From contig NZ_CP022390.1 in assembly GCF_003076515.1 (NCBI RefSeq), positions 2,418,001-2,482,000 of the forward strand: a DNA stretch of 64,000 bases. Direction: 5' to 3'. The notes below the pieces were generated by a model, which did not search any database, was not told where the DNA came from, and saw nothing but the letters and a program-made list of their open reading frames with translations. This stretch comes from Alcaligenes aquatilis. GTDB lineage: Bacteria; Pseudomonadota; Gammaproteobacteria; Burkholderiales; Burkholderiaceae_B. Positions 39,934 through 50,477 of this stretch are shown here, one piece after another. Every line of letters begins with the position of its first letter. Position 1 is the first letter of the stretch. Both the position numbers and the translations under genes were made by a program.

Positions 39934-41748
39934 ATGTCCAACAATCTGATTTCCCTGACCGATGTCCAGTTGGCATTCGGCCACCATCCCTTGCTGGACC
40001 ATGCCGATCTGGTCATACAAAAAAACGAACGCATCGGTCTGATCGGGCGCAATGGTGCTGGCAAATCATCACTTCTGAAAATTCTGGATCAACGCCAGGC
40101 GCCTGACGACGGCCAGATCAAACGACTGGGTGGGCTGAAAATTGCCACCGTCGAACAAGAACCCGAGCTAGATCCCGAAGTCAGCATTTACGACTTTCTG
40201 TGTGGCGATTTCACCGAAACCGAGGACTGGCAACGCCCTGCCCGAGTCAATGCTCTGATGGACAAGCTGGGGCTGGACCCCGACGCCCTGACCGGCAGCC
40301 TGTCTGGCGGCCAGCGCAAACGCGTGGCCCTGGCCAATGCGCTGGTGGAAGAGCCTGATCTGCTCTTACTGGACGAGCCCACCAACCACCTGGACTTTGA
40401 CGGCATTCTTTGGCTGGAACAGTTGCTGCTGGATTTTCGCGGCAGTGCCGTCATCATTACCCACGACCGCCGATTCCTGGATGTGGTAACTACCCGCATC
40501 ATCGAGCTGGATCGTGGAAAACTCTTCAGCTTTCCCGGCAACTTCAGCCAATGGCAGGAACGCAAAGCAGAGTTCCTGGAAGCGGAAAAGCAACAAAATG
40601 CCAAATTCGACAAATTCCTGGCCCAGGAAGAAGTCTGGATTCGTAAGGGCGTGCAAGCGCGCCGCACCCGCGACGAGGGCCGGGTGCGCCGTCTGGAACA
40701 ATTACGCCGTGACCGTGCCGAGCGTCGCGAACGTTCGGGCGACGTCAAATTCGCCATTTCTGAGGGCCAACGCTCCGGCAAACTGGTTGCGGAACTGCAA
40801 GGCGTCACACACGGCTACGATGGCCGCATCCTGATCAAAGACTTCTCGACCGTGCTGATGCGTGGCGACCGTATTGGTCTAATCGGCCACAACGGCGCAG
40901 GCAAGACCACCTTATTGCGCATCATGCTGGGTTTGCAGGAACCCAATTCCGGTGTAGTACGCCACGGCACCAAACTGAATATTGGTTACTTTGACCAGAT
41001 GCGTAGCCGCCTGGACGAAAACGCCACGCTGGCTGACACCATCAGCCCTGGCAGCGAGTGGGTGGAAATTGGCAATCAGCGCAAGCACATCATGAGTTAC
41101 CTGGAGGACTTTCTGTTCCCCGCCGCCCGCGCTCACTCCCCTGTACGTAGTCTGTCCGGCGGTGAGCGTGCCCGTCTGGCGCTGGCCCGTATGTTCGCCC
41201 AACCCACGAATGTATTGGTACTGGACGAGCCGACTAACGATCTGGACATTGAAACGCTGGAACTGCTGGAAGACCTGATTCAGGATTACACCGGCACTGT
41301 GCTGCTGGTCAGCCACGACCGTACCTTCCTGGACAACGTAGTTACTCAGGTCATTGCTGCTGAGGGCGACGGCCATTGGGGTGAATATGTAGGTGGCTAC
41401 GACGAGTGGCTGGCACAACGTCCGCAAACCAGAACCGAGACAGCGGCCAGCAGTGCTCCAGCGCCAGCCGCAGCCGAAAAATCTGCCACCGAGCGCAACA
41501 CCAAGACTGCCAAGCCTGGCCGTCTGGCGCCATGGGAAGAAAAGGAACTGGAAGCGCTGCCCGAGAAAATTGCAGCCATAGAAAGCCAGCAAGCCGAACT
41601 GGCAGAACAACTAAGCGCACCGGATCTCTATAAAGATGGCTCTACCCTGGCCGACGAGATCAACAGCCAACTGGATCAGCTCAATAAAGACTTGGAGCAG
41701 CTATTTGAACGCTGGGAAAAACTGGAAGAAAAACGCTTAGCCAGCTAA
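39934..41748 (+). CDS. uup: ABC-F family ATPase, Uup-like
   Basis: Cytoplasmic twin-ATPase of the ABC-F group, which act on ribosomes; Uup has also been linked to genome stability. It has 604 residues. NBD1: Walker A GRNGAGKSSL, signature LSGGQRKRVALA, Walker B LLLLDEPTNHLD. A linker with EEVWIRKGVQARRTRDEGRV (about 230-250) is Uup-typical. NBD2: GHNGAGKTTLL, LSGGERARLALA, LVLDEPTNDLD. A C-terminal extension (about 515-604) is Ala/Thr-rich and then coiled coil, as in the DNA-binding domain of Uup. It is divergent from rnpB; the window also encodes EttA (59345-61018). Confidence 0.92.
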   Translation: MSNNLISLTDVQLAFGHHPLLDHADLVIQKNERIGLIGRNGAGKSSLLKILDQRQAPDDGQIKRLGGLKIATVEQEPELDPEVSIYDFLCGDFTETEDWQRPARVNALMDKLGLDPDALTGSLSGGQRKRVALANALVEEPDLLLLDEPTNHLDFDGILWLEQLLLDFRGSAVIITHDRRFLDVVTTRIIELDRGKLFSFPGNFSQWQERKAEFLEAEKQQNAKFDKFLAQEEVWIRKGVQARRTRDEGRVRRLEQLRRDRAERRERSGDVKFAISEGQRSGKLVAELQGVTHGYDGRILIKDFSTVLMRGDRIGLIGHNGAGKTTLLRIMLGLQEPNSGVVRHGTKLNIGYFDQMRSRLDENATLADTISPGSEWVEIGNQRKHIMSYLEDFLFPAARAHSPVRSLSGGERARLALARMFAQPTNVLVLDEPTNDLDIETLELLEDLIQDYTGTVLLVSHDRTFLDNVVTQVIAAEGDGHWGEYVGGYDEWLAQRPQTRTETAASSAPAPAAAEKSATERNTKTAKPGRLAPWEEKELEALPEKIAAIESQQAELAEQLSAPDLYKDGSTLADEINSQLDQLNKDLEQLFERWEKLEEKRLAS

Positions 41749-41764
41749 AGGGGAGACGGAGGAA

Positions 41765-42073
41765 TCAGGGATTCAGCCCTGTAAAGCCGAACTGATCCAC
41801 AGATTCCTCTTCAGTCCGGGCAACGCGCTGACAATCGACCATGATCGGCTCGAGTACCGTGCAACAACACGGCAGAACCTCGCCTGGGCCGACATACGCT
41901 AAGGGCTGCTCTTTATAGGCAACCTTTCCATAAACAAGAGGAATACGGCAGGAGCCGCAATAGCCGCTCCTGCATTGGTACTCGACCTGATGGCCGGTTC
42001 GCTCCAAACCTTCCAACAAGGTTTCGCCGTCCCGCAACTGAAAGTAATCATCAGTTGTCCGGACTAGACTCAT
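41765..42073 (-). CDS. yfaE: 2Fe-2S ferredoxin of the ribonucleotide reductase operon
   Basis: Plant-type ferredoxin of 102 residues with the cluster ligands in [13 protein letters not shown] (CX4CX2C) and a fourth cysteine in the CCCTVLEP segment. Its ATG overlaps the nrdB stop by 4 nt. The same arrangement in E. coli (nrdA-nrdB-yfaE) supplies electrons to regenerate the diferric-tyrosyl cofactor of NrdB, and I infer the same role. It converges on uup, 16 nt away. Confidence 0.92.
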   Translation of the reverse strand: MSLVRTTDDYFQLRDGETLLEGLERTGHQVEYQCRSGYCGSCRIPLVYGKVAYKEQPLAYVGPGEVLPCCCTVLEPIMVDCQRVARTEEESVDQFGFTGLNP

Positions 42074-43206
42074 AGCTCAATACCGTCGAAGTCGCCAGCC
42101 GACACGGCCGAATCAATCTGACCGACCAGGTAAGAGCTCAACTCCACCTCTTGAGGTGCCACCTGCACGGTGTCCGAAGACAACCAGGTGTTGATCCATG
42201 GAATGGGATTGTGTTTGACAGACTCAAACGCAGGCTTCAGGCCCACTGCACCCATACGGATATTGGTGATGTATTCCACATACTGGCTCAGAATGTCTTT
42301 GTTCAGGCCAATCATGGAACCGTCGCGAAACAGGTAATCCGCCCACTGCTTCTCCTGCTCGGCCGCGTCTTTGAACATGTCAAAACACACCGGCTCTAGC
42401 TCATGGGCGATCTGAGCGAACTCAGGATCGTCACTACCAGAACGCAAGATATTAATGATGTGCTGCGTACCAGTCAGGTGCAGCGCCTCATCACGAGCGA
42501 TCAGGCGAATGATCTTGGCATTACCTTCCATCAACTTGCGCTCGGCAAAGGCAAAGGAGCAGGCAAAGCTGACGTAAAAGCGGATGGCCTCAAGAATATT
42601 GACGCTCATCATGCACAGATACAGCTTCTTTTTTAGCTCATAGAGGCTCAACGTGCGAGTCTCGCCGTTGATCTCATGTTCACCAGCCCCCAACTGGGCG
42701 TACAACATGGTGTCACTGATCAGGTCGTCGTAATACGACGAAATATCGGCGGCACGCAACTGGATGTTCTCGTTACGCACGATGTCGTCAAAGATAACGG
42801 ACGGATCATTGGCAATATTGCGAATGATGTGCGTGTACGAGCGTGAGTGAATCGTCTCGGAAAACGCCCAGGTTTCGATCCAGGTTTCCAGCTCTGGAAT
42901 CGACACCAGGGGCAGGAAGGCCACATTGGGGCTACGCCCCTGGATGGAGTCCAGCAAGGTTTGATATTTCAGGTTGCTGATGAAAATGTGCTTTTCATGA
43001 TCAGGCAGGTTCTGATAGTCGATCCGATCCTGAGTAATATCGACTTCTTCTGGGCGCCAGAAAAAGGACAGCTGTTTTTCAATCAGCTTTTCAAAAATCG
43101 GATATTTCTGTTGGTCGTAACGCGCTACGTTAACCGGCTGCCCAAAGAACATGGGCTCTTTGAGCTGATCGTTATCCGTTTTAGAAAAAGTACTATAGGT
43201 AGTCAT
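42070..43206 (-). CDS. nrdB: Class Ia ribonucleotide reductase, beta subunit
   Basis: Carries the dinuclear iron centre and tyrosyl radical that start nucleotide reduction in NrdA. It has 378 residues (E. coli 376). Iron-ligand and radical segments are visible: [19 protein letters not shown] with the radical tyrosine, and [16 protein letters not shown] with a conserved Glu and His. The start is the ATG at 43206, 18 nt after nrdA. Confidence 0.97.
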   Translation of the reverse strand: MTTYSTFSKTDNDQLKEPMFFGQPVNVARYDQQKYPIFEKLIEKQLSFFWRPEEVDITQDRIDYQNLPDHEKHIFISNLKYQTLLDSIQGRSPNVAFLPLVSIPELETWIETWAFSETIHSRSYTHIIRNIANDPSVIFDDIVRNENIQLRAADISSYYDDLISDTMLYAQLGAGEHEINGETRTLSLYELKKKLYLCMMSVNILEAIRFYVSFACSFAFAERKLMEGNAKIIRLIARDEALHLTGTQHIINILRSGSDDPEFAQIAHELEPVCFDMFKDAAEQEKQWADYLFRDGSMIGLNKDILSQYVEYITNIRMGAVGLKPAFESVKHNPIPWINTWLSSDTVQVAPQEVELSSYLVGQIDSAVSAGDFDGIEL

Positions 43207-43224
43207 GATGCTCTTTACCCTTGC

Positions 43225-45504
43225 TTAGATCTTGCACGCGCCGCCTGCGCAACCGTCGTCCTCTACTTCGCCATGCGAATCATCCGCTCCGTCGCGGGTG
43301 TTGTGGTAGTACAAGGTCTTCACACCGTATTTGTAGGCCAGCAGCAAGTCCCTGAGCAGTTGCTTCATCGGGACGCGACCACCCTCAAACCGCTGTGGGT
43401 CATAGTTGGTGTTTGCAGAGATCGACTGATCGACAAACTTCTGCATCACGCCAACCAACTTCAGGTAGTCGTCGTTGCCGGGCATTTGCCATAGCAATTC
43501 GTACTGATCCTTATATTTTTCAAATTCAGGCACTACCTGACGCAGGATGCCATCCTTGGATTGCTTGACGGACACCAAACCACGCGGGGGCTCAATACCG
43601 TTGGTGGCATTGGCGATCTGGCTGGAGGTTTCCGACGGCATCAGGGCGGTCAGGGTCGAGTTACGCAGACCATGCTTGACGATGTCAGCACGCAAGGCTT
43701 CCCAATCCAGGTGCAACGGCTCGTTGCAAATACCGTCCACGTCTTTCTTGTACGTGTCGGTAGGCAGCAAACCAGCGGCGTACGTGGTTTCGTCGAAGGC
43801 CTCGCAAGGACCGTATTCGCGCGACAACTGCACCGAAGCCTTCAACAGGTAGTACTGGATGGCTTCAAACGTGCGGTGGGTCAGACCCAAGGCAGCAGGA
43901 TCGGAGTAGCGGGTGCCGTTCTTGGCCAGGTAGTACGCGTAGTTGATAACGCCAACGCCCAGGGAACGACGCTTGTTGGTTGCATTCAGCGCGGCCTTGA
44001 CCGGGTAATCCTGGTAGTCCAGCAAGGCATCCAGAGCACGAACAATCAGTTCAGCCAGGCCGTCCAGCTCGTCCAGGGACTCCAGAGCCCCCAGGTTGAA
44101 AGCCGACAGAGTGCACAGTGCGATTTCACCTTCAGGATCGTTCAGATCGTTCAAGGGCTTGGTGGGCAGAGCGATTTCCATGCACAGATTGGACTGGCGC
44201 ACAGGAGCGCGGTCAGCCTGGAATGGGCTATGCGTGTTGCAATGGTCCACGTTCTGAATGTAGATACGGCCGGTGCTGGCGCGCTCTTGCATCAGCAAAG
44301 AGAAAAGCTCCACGGCAGGCAGGCTGCGCTTGCGGATGGCGGGATCTTGCTCGTACATCTCGTACAGACGCTCGAACTCGTCCTGGTCGGCAAAGAAGGC
44401 TTCGTACAAACCGGGCACGTCATGCGGCGAGAACAGCGTGATGTGGCTGCCCTTGATCAGGCGCTGGTACAACAAACGGTTGATCTGAACGCCGTAGTCC
44501 AGGTGACGGATACGGTTTTCTTCCACACCACGGTTGTTCTTCAGGACCAGCAGTGTTTCCACTTCCAGGTGCCACATGGGGTAGAACAAGGTTGCCGCAC
44601 CGCCGCGCACGCCGCCCTGCGAGCAGGACTTCACCGCAGCCTGGAACATCTTGAAGAAAGGCAGGCAACCTGTGTGTTGTGCTTCACCACCCCGAATTTC
44701 GCTGCCTACAGCGCGAATACGTCCACCGTTGATACCGATACCGGCACGCTGTGACACGTAACGAACAATGGCGCTGGTCGTGGCATTGATGCTGTCCAGG
44801 CTGTCGTCACATTCGATCAGCACGCAAGAGCTGAATTGACGGGTGGGTGTGCGCACGCCAGCCATGATGGGCGTGGGCAAGGAAATCTTGAATTGCGATA
44901 CGGCGTCGTAAAAGCGCTTGATAAAGCCCAGGCGAGTATCGGCCGGGTAACGGGCAAACAAGCACATGGCCACCAGCATGTACAGGAACTGGGGACTTTC
45001 GTAGATGCGCTTGGTCACGCGGTTTTGAATCAGATACTTGCCTTCCAACTGCTTGACGGCACCGTAAGAGAAGTTCATGTCACGCCAGTGATCCAGATGC
45101 GCATCCAGCTCATCGAACTCGGCGCGCGTGTAGTCTTGCAACAGATGCGGATCGTAGCGACCCTCCTTGGTTTGCAAGGTCACATGATCAAACAGGCTGG
45201 GAGGCTCAAACTGGCCAAAAGCGATTTTGCGCAGGTGGAAAATCGCCAGGCGGGCGGCCAGATATTGGTAGTCAGGCGTATCTTCAGAGATCAGATCCGC
45301 CGCCGACTTGATGATGGTTTCGTGAATATCGCTGGTGCGAATGCCGTTGTAGAACTGAATGTGAGAGCGCAGCTCTACTTGAGAGACGGACACATTACTC
45401 AGACCTTCAGCAGCCCAATCAACTACTCGGTGAATCTTGTCGAGGTTAATAGGTTCTGTACGGCCATCTCGCTTAGTGACCATTAACTGTTCGGTTGATT
45501 GCAT
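43225..45504 (-). CDS. nrdA: Class Ia ribonucleotide reductase, alpha subunit
   Basis: Reduces ribonucleoside diphosphates to deoxyribonucleotides; allosterically controlled. The start at 45504 (MQSTEQLMVTKRDGRTEPIN) aligns with E. coli NrdA and gives 759 residues (E. coli 761); the open frame runs 33 codons further upstream through the NrdR-box region. An ATP-cone (about 8-95, VTKRDGRTEPINLDKIHR) implies dATP feedback. Radical-site motifs include NLCMEIALPTKP and CTLSAFNLGAL. The C-terminal GCAGGACKI holds the redox pair CX4C. Confidence 0.97.
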   Translation of the reverse strand: MQSTEQLMVTKRDGRTEPINLDKIHRVVDWAAEGLSNVSVSQVELRSHIQFYNGIRTSDIHETIIKSAADLISEDTPDYQYLAARLAIFHLRKIAFGQFEPPSLFDHVTLQTKEGRYDPHLLQDYTRAEFDELDAHLDHWRDMNFSYGAVKQLEGKYLIQNRVTKRIYESPQFLYMLVAMCLFARYPADTRLGFIKRFYDAVSQFKISLPTPIMAGVRTPTRQFSSCVLIECDDSLDSINATTSAIVRYVSQRAGIGINGGRIRAVGSEIRGGEAQHTGCLPFFKMFQAAVKSCSQGGVRGGAATLFYPMWHLEVETLLVLKNNRGVEENRIRHLDYGVQINRLLYQRLIKGSHITLFSPHDVPGLYEAFFADQDEFERLYEMYEQDPAIRKRSLPAVELFSLLMQERASTGRIYIQNVDHCNTHSPFQADRAPVRQSNLCMEIALPTKPLNDLNDPEGEIALCTLSAFNLGALESLDELDGLAELIVRALDALLDYQDYPVKAALNATNKRRSLGVGVINYAYYLAKNGTRYSDPAALGLTHRTFEAIQYYLLKASVQLSREYGPCEAFDETTYAAGLLPTDTYKKDVDGICNEPLHLDWEALRADIVKHGLRNSTLTALMPSETSSQIANATNGIEPPRGLVSVKQSKDGILRQVVPEFEKYKDQYELLWQMPGNDDYLKLVGVMQKFVDQSISANTNYDPQRFEGGRVPMKQLLRDLLLAYKYGVKTLYYHNTRDGADDSHGEVEDDGCAGGACKI

Positions 45505-45573
45505 GTCAGTCTCGGAAATCGGTGGTGATTGACGGGGGACGCGGCTTTTGCAGCCGCCAGCGTCAGTTGATAC

Positions 45574-45620
45574 ACACCATATATAGTGTGATATTGCCGC
45601 CATTCTACTACATATAGCGG
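45574..45620 (-). promoter_or_regulatory. Pair of NrdR-type boxes upstream of nrdA
   Basis: Box 1, ACACCATATATAGTGT (45574-45589), is a near-perfect match to the NrdR palindrome. Box 2, CTACTACATATAGCGG (45605-45620), is weaker and 31 bp away, three helical turns, the usual spacing of NrdR pairs. A -10-like TAGAAT (45607-45602 on the minus strand) overlaps box 2. Repression by NrdR at high dATP is inferred from established biology. Confidence 0.85.
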
Positions 45621-45702
45621 ATTGAGCGAATAGCGGATTTGTCTTTGCAACGCAAATTCAGCGCAAAAAAAATGCAACCAATCTTTGCGCCATTAACAAT
45701 TT

Positions 45703-47529
45703 TTATTGCGTTTGCAGTTCTTGAACGCAGCGCAGCAAAGCCTCGCCATAGGCTTCTCTTTTGCGTACACCTATGCCTGTAATCGGCTCCAGATCAGCCT
45801 CTGAGCTGGGGCAACGGATGGCAACTTCCCGCAAAGTGGCGTCATGGAAAATGACATAGGCCGGTACGCCGTGTTCGCGTGCGGTAGTGGCACGCCAGGC
45901 GCGCAAAGCCTCGAACCGTCGCTGTTGGTCGGGCTCCAGAGCAGGTCCGGCAGGCGCCTGACCTTTTACGCGATGGGCGGCTGGCCCACGTGTTACGGTT
46001 TCGCGCCGCAACATCAAGGTGCGCTCCCCTTTGAGCACTTCTCGGCTGGCCTCGGTCAGCAACAAGGTGCCGTACCCTTCCGGGTCGACCGCGACCAGAC
46101 TATGCGCCAGCAACTGGCGCAGCACCCCGCGCCAAGCCTGATCGGTCAGTTCCTTGCCCACACCAAAGACGGTGAGCTTGTCATGCTCATGCTCTTTGAC
46201 ACGCTCGGTCAGCTTGCCCAACAAAATATCAATAAGATGGCCGGCGCCAAAGCGCTGGCCACGCTCGCGCCACAATCTATAAATAGTGGACAGCATTTTC
46301 TGCGCGGCCACAGTGCCATCCCAGGCTTCTGGAGCCTCCAGGCAAGTATCGCAGTTCCCACACGGTTCGATCTGCTGATCGAAATAGGCCAGCAAGCGCT
46401 GACGGCGGCAGGAAATGGTTTCGCACAGGCCCAGCATGGCATCGAGCGCATGGCCTTGCTGGCGCCGGTGTGCCGCATCGCCTTGCGACTGGTTAATCAT
46501 GCGATGCAACTGCACCACGTCTTGCAGGCCATAGGCCAGCCAGGCGGTAGCGGCTTCACCATCGCGCCCTGCCCGCCCGGTTTCCTGGTAATACCCTTCT
46601 ACCGATTTGGGCAGGTCAATGTGGGCCACAAAACGCACATCCGGTTTATTGACGCCCATGCCAAAAGCAATGGTCGCCACCATGACCACCCCTTCTTCTC
46701 GAAGAAAGCGAGCCTGGTTGATGGCACGTTGCTGTGCATCCAGCCCTGCGTGGTAGGGCAAGGCATGAATGCCGTTCTTGCACAGAAACTCGGCCGTGTC
46801 CTCCACGCGAGAGCGCGACAAACAATACACAATTCCCGCATCGCCCGAGTGCTCTTCCTGAATAAAACTCAAGAGCTGCTTGCGCACCTCGTTCTTTTCG
46901 ATGATGCGATAGCAAATATTGGGGCGATCAAAACTGGCGACAAAATGCCGGGCCTCTTCCAGCTTCAGGCGCTGGGCAATTTCTACCCGCGTCAACTGAG
47001 TGGCAGTCGCCGTCAAGGCAACCCGCGGCACCCCTGGCCAGCGCTGAGCCAGCAAATCCAGGCCCAGATACTCCGGGCGGAAGTCGTGCCCCCATTGCGA
47101 TACGCAGTGGGCTTCATCAATGGCAAACAAGGAGACCTGGCCGCGTGCCAGCAAATCCAGGCAGCGATCTGTCAGCAAACGCTCAGGGGCGACATAGAGC
47201 AAGTCCAGTTGTCCCGTCAGAAACTCGCGCTCGACCTCGCGGGCGGTCTGCCAATCCTGGGTGGAGTTCAGATAGGCGGCATTCACACCCAATTCATTGA
47301 GCGCATCCACCTGATCCTGCATCAAGGCAATCAGAGGGGACACGACCACGCCGGTGCCGGGTCGCACCAAAGCAGGAATCTGGTAACAGAGCGATTTTCC
47401 GCCGCCGGTGGGCATCAAGACCAGGGCATCACCGCCTTGGATCAGGGTCTCGATAATCTCGTGCTGAGAACCACGAAAACTGTCATAACCAAAAACTTCC
47501 TGAAGAACCTCAAGTGCTGACTGGGCCAT
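45703..47529 (-). CDS. recQ: ATP-dependent DNA helicase RecQ
   Basis: 3'-5' superfamily 2 helicase of recombination and fork repair. It has 608 residues (E. coli 609). Walker [15 protein letters not shown] (about 41-54), DEAH box [15 protein letters not shown], motif VI region [14 protein letters not shown], an RQC zinc site with cysteines in CRRQR and CGNCDTCLE, a winged-helix domain and a C-terminal HRDC domain (about 530-605). It is the last member of a run of minus-strand genes with short gaps, 9 nt after the putative outer-membrane gene. Confidence 0.97.
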   Translation of the reverse strand: MAQSALEVLQEVFGYDSFRGSQHEIIETLIQGGDALVLMPTGGGKSLCYQIPALVRPGTGVVVSPLIALMQDQVDALNELGVNAAYLNSTQDWQTAREVEREFLTGQLDLLYVAPERLLTDRCLDLLARGQVSLFAIDEAHCVSQWGHDFRPEYLGLDLLAQRWPGVPRVALTATATQLTRVEIAQRLKLEEARHFVASFDRPNICYRIIEKNEVRKQLLSFIQEEHSGDAGIVYCLSRSRVEDTAEFLCKNGIHALPYHAGLDAQQRAINQARFLREEGVVMVATIAFGMGVNKPDVRFVAHIDLPKSVEGYYQETGRAGRDGEAATAWLAYGLQDVVQLHRMINQSQGDAAHRRQQGHALDAMLGLCETISCRRQRLLAYFDQQIEPCGNCDTCLEAPEAWDGTVAAQKMLSTIYRLWRERGQRFGAGHLIDILLGKLTERVKEHEHDKLTVFGVGKELTDQAWRGVLRQLLAHSLVAVDPEGYGTLLLTEASREVLKGERTLMLRRETVTRGPAAHRVKGQAPAGPALEPDQQRRFEALRAWRATTAREHGVPAYVIFHDATLREVAIRCPSSEADLEPITGIGVRKREAYGEALLRCVQELQTQ

Positions 47530-47538
47530 GCCGCCTGC

Positions 47539-48675
47539 TTAAAAAATCGGAATAGAAAAACGCAGCGCGATGTTCGACTGGCGACTTTCCAGATGACGGC
47601 GAGCTTGCAAACCCACCCTAAGGTGGGGACTGTACCAGAACTGCTGCGTGACCCCAAGGTAGCGATTCTGCCCACCGGCCATTGCCTGCTGCACCTCGTA
47701 CTGGGTCTTGACCTCGCCCCAGCGACGCAAAGGCACGGACAGCCCCACCACCTGTCGGCTGCTGGCCGCATCGATCTTCATGCCCTGATAGCGGCTTAGA
47801 TCCAGGAAGTGATCCTGGTAGCGTTCGCCTTGCCATTGCAGGTGCAAATCATCCAACACATCCAGGCCGTAAGCTGCCTGATAGCGCCAGCCCTGCCCGA
47901 CCGCATGGGAAGCCTTGGCCACACTGGCCTGCCACACCCCAAAATCAGGGGAACGGTAGGTAGCGCCCACCCCGGTCAGGCCAAAATCACGCGCGCTTTC
48001 CATCTGGGTATCAATACTGGTCCTGCTGGTGACGTCGGTGCTGACCATCAAGCTGCTTGCCGACGATCCGTACACCAGATCCCCATTGTCTTGCTTGCCG
48101 GTTATATCCAGCGCACCGACGGCCAGCGCATAGCGCCAAGGACCAGCCGGGCCTTGTTCAAACTGCTGGGTAATATTGATGCCGCCCAGCTCAACAGGCC
48201 GAGCCCAGTCTGGGGCCGTCACCGTGTCATTACCTAGGGTCAACTGCAAGCCATCTTCATTGACGTAGCGCCAATTGCGCTCGCCAAACTGCCAGACCTG
48301 ATCGGGTGCGCTGCTCAACCAGCGCCCATTCCAGATCGGCGAGGACTGCTGACTATATTGAATGGAGCGAGCCAGACTGGCAGTAGTGGAACCGCTCAGG
48401 CTGAAATCAGAAAAAGAAAAATCAAGGGACGCGGCAGAGTTGAGCAAATCCTGGTCGCCCTGGCGATGCCATTGCGAAGCATCAAAAAACGGCTCTACCG
48501 GGGGAAGGTCCTGAGAGGGAATCGCCTGGGCCTCATCCACACCATACACCTGCGTGGCAGACAGGTTCTCCAGCCCGACACGGTTTTGAGCAGTGGCCAA
48601 TGGAACAGCGAACAGCATGGCAAGACCGACAATCAGCCCGCCTGCCAAGCCTCGCTGGCAAGCTTTGGTACGCAT
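47539..48675 (-). CDS. Putative outer-membrane beta-barrel protein, unknown function
   Basis: I do not recognise the family firmly. The 378-residue protein has a signal peptide (about 1-29, hydrophobic core GLIVGLAMLFAVPLA, likely cut after ATAQ or TAQ). The rest is rich in alternating polar and aromatic residues, and it ends RFSIPIF, a C-terminal Phe signature of outer-membrane barrels recognised by BAM. The stretch LQLTLGNDTVTAPDWARPVE resembles a segment of fimbrial usher barrels, so it may be a reduced usher-like barrel without the plug and periplasmic domains. This is weak. No chaperone or pilin gene lies nearby. It is sandwiched between the ClC transporter (21 nt) and recQ (9 nt), which suggests cotranscription. 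Confidence 0.6.
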   Translation of the reverse strand: MRTKACQRGLAGGLIVGLAMLFAVPLATAQNRVGLENLSATQVYGVDEAQAIPSQDLPPVEPFFDASQWHRQGDQDLLNSAASLDFSFSDFSLSGSTTASLARSIQYSQQSSPIWNGRWLSSAPDQVWQFGERNWRYVNEDGLQLTLGNDTVTAPDWARPVELGGINITQQFEQGPAGPWRYALAVGALDITGKQDNGDLVYGSSASSLMVSTDVTSRTSIDTQMESARDFGLTGVGATYRSPDFGVWQASVAKASHAVGQGWRYQAAYGLDVLDDLHLQWQGERYQDHFLDLSRYQGMKIDAASSRQVVGLSVPLRRWGEVKTQYEVQQAMAGGQNRYLGVTQQFWYSPHLRVGLQARRHLESRQSNIALRFSIPIF

Positions 48676-48696
48676 GGTTTATGTCACAAAAAGAGT

Positions 48697-50469
48697 TTAG
48701 CGCCGGGCATCCAACATCACTTCGCCGCTCGCATCCAAGGAGCGTTTGATGGCGGAGTATTTTTCCAGCACAGCAGACTTATAGACTACACCAATCAGGC
48801 GGCCCGAGCCGTCACCATTCAATACAGGCAAGCGCTCTCCAGCAAAGCTGACAAAGTGCTCCTGAGCCTCGTCCAGGCTCATATTCGGGTAGAGCGTCTT
48901 GACGAAATCCATACGCAAAATATCGCCCACCACACGCTCCTGGGCAGCGTTGTCGTCCAACAACATCCGGGTCAGGTCAGGCTGGGCAATCACACCTTGA
49001 TAGATCTGCTCCTCGTCCACCACATAAAGATAGCGCACGGGATAATCTAGAAACATCTGCAAGGCATCACGCATTTGGGTGGTGGTGCTGACCACGGTAT
49101 CGGCCGGACGCACCAACTCGGCCAAGGTGGTGTGACGCAATTTGTGACGTAGCAAGGCATCGCGTTCGCGCACCAGTGTGACTTCATACATGGCCACCTC
49201 GGCCACACCCCGCGAGACAAAATAGGCCATGACACAGGCCACGATCAGCGGCAACACCAACTGATAGCTCAATGTCATTTCAAACAGCATCAAAATGGCC
49301 ATGAAGGGCGCACTGGTTGCCGCCCCCAAAAACGCCCCCATGCCCACCAGGGTGAACAGATACAAAGGCAAGTCCAGACCCGGCAAGATCAACACGCTCA
49401 ACTGGCCAAATAAAGTACCAAAGGCGGCGCCCACAAAGATCGCGGGGGTGAACACACCACCGACAGCGCCCGAACCGACTGTCAGGCCCGTCGCCAGAAC
49501 CTTGAGTGCCAGAATCAGCAGCACGCTGTACCAGGCCCAGTCGCTATGCAGCATGGAAGACACGACACTGAAGCCGTTACCTGCCACGCGCGGCATCACG
49601 ATCAGCAAAAGCCCCAGCAACAGGCCCCCCAACGCCAAACGCAAGGGCAGACCCAGGCCGGTACGCTTGAACAGAGTGCGAAACAGATTGAGCAACTTCA
49701 AAAAAGCGGGCGCAGCCAGACCAATCAGCACTCCCAGAACCAGAAAAGGCAGAATATCCCAACCCGCAACCGCCTGCACATTGGTCATTTCATAAGGGGC
49801 GTGATAGCCGCCCAGCACACGCATGGTCAGATGGGCACTAACGGCTGCCATCAACAAGGGGCCAAAGCTGCTCATGGTCATGGTGCCCAGCACAATCTCG
49901 GCCACAAACACAGCGCCGGCAATAGGGGTGCCATAGGCGGCAGCCACCCCGGCTGCGGCACCACAAGCCACCAGCAAACGCAGACGAGCTTCACCAAACA
50001 GCGTGAAACGGCCAATCGCAGAAGCAGACAAGGAAGCCAGGTGTACCATCGCCCCTTCCCGCCCAATAGAGCCGCCCGAGGCCACCGTCATCAAAGAGGA
50101 CAAGGATCGCAGCAAGCCCTGGCGAATGGACAAACGGCCATCACCAATAGCCACTGCTTCCATATAGTCTGAATTGCTGCCCGACGGCAGACGCCCCGCC
50201 AGCCACAACAAGATACCGGCACACAGACCGCCCAAGGTGGGAAACAAAAGGCGCATGTACCAAGGCAAGCTTTCCGTTACCGCGACGATGCCACCGTGCT
50301 GTCCTGTGACCACTTGCTGCACAAAGCGCATGCCCTGATGAAAGGCCAAGGTCGCCAAGGCCCCCAGGATACCGGCCAAGACCGCCCAGGCCAGCATGGC
50401 GGGCATGTCAGACAACCACTTGAAACCCTGCAGACGCTTGCGCATCGACAGCACGGAATGGGCAATCAT
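48697..50469 (-). CDS. ClC-family chloride channel/antiporter with CBS domains
   Basis: Inner-membrane ClC protein, probably a Cl-/H+ antiporter. It has 590 residues: about 18 hydrophobic segments (20-440), then a CBS pair in the cytosol (about 455-575). Motifs: GSIGREGAMVHL has the external gating glutamate of GREGP; YGTPIAGAVFVAE carries the inner proton-path glutamate position; GSGAVGGVFTPAIFVG is the third selectivity segment. The first selectivity motif GSGIP reads GSNSD here, as in some ClC subfamilies. The start lies 8 nt after the CydB-like gene, so coexpression with that pair is likely. Confidence 0.9.
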   Translation of the reverse strand: MIAHSVLSMRKRLQGFKWLSDMPAMLAWAVLAGILGALATLAFHQGMRFVQQVVTGQHGGIVAVTESLPWYMRLLFPTLGGLCAGILLWLAGRLPSGSNSDYMEAVAIGDGRLSIRQGLLRSLSSLMTVASGGSIGREGAMVHLASLSASAIGRFTLFGEARLRLLVACGAAAGVAAAYGTPIAGAVFVAEIVLGTMTMSSFGPLLMAAVSAHLTMRVLGGYHAPYEMTNVQAVAGWDILPFLVLGVLIGLAAPAFLKLLNLFRTLFKRTGLGLPLRLALGGLLLGLLLIVMPRVAGNGFSVVSSMLHSDWAWYSVLLILALKVLATGLTVGSGAVGGVFTPAIFVGAAFGTLFGQLSVLILPGLDLPLYLFTLVGMGAFLGAATSAPFMAILMLFEMTLSYQLVLPLIVACVMAYFVSRGVAEVAMYEVTLVRERDALLRHKLRHTTLAELVRPADTVVSTTTQMRDALQMFLDYPVRYLYVVDEEQIYQGVIAQPDLTRMLLDDNAAQERVVGDILRMDFVKTLYPNMSLDEAQEHFVSFAGERLPVLNGDGSGRLIGVVYKSAVLEKYSAIKRSLDASGEVMLDARR

Positions 50470-50477
50470 AAAAAAGG

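Noticed and set aside
45505..45603. Longer NrdA N-terminus beginning at 45603
   Set aside because: These codons run through the NrdR-box and leader region and have no counterpart in NrdA.
45844..47520. Plus-strand frame of 558 codons opposite recQ
   Set aside because: recQ is complete and conserved on the minus strand; this frame has no recognisable domain.
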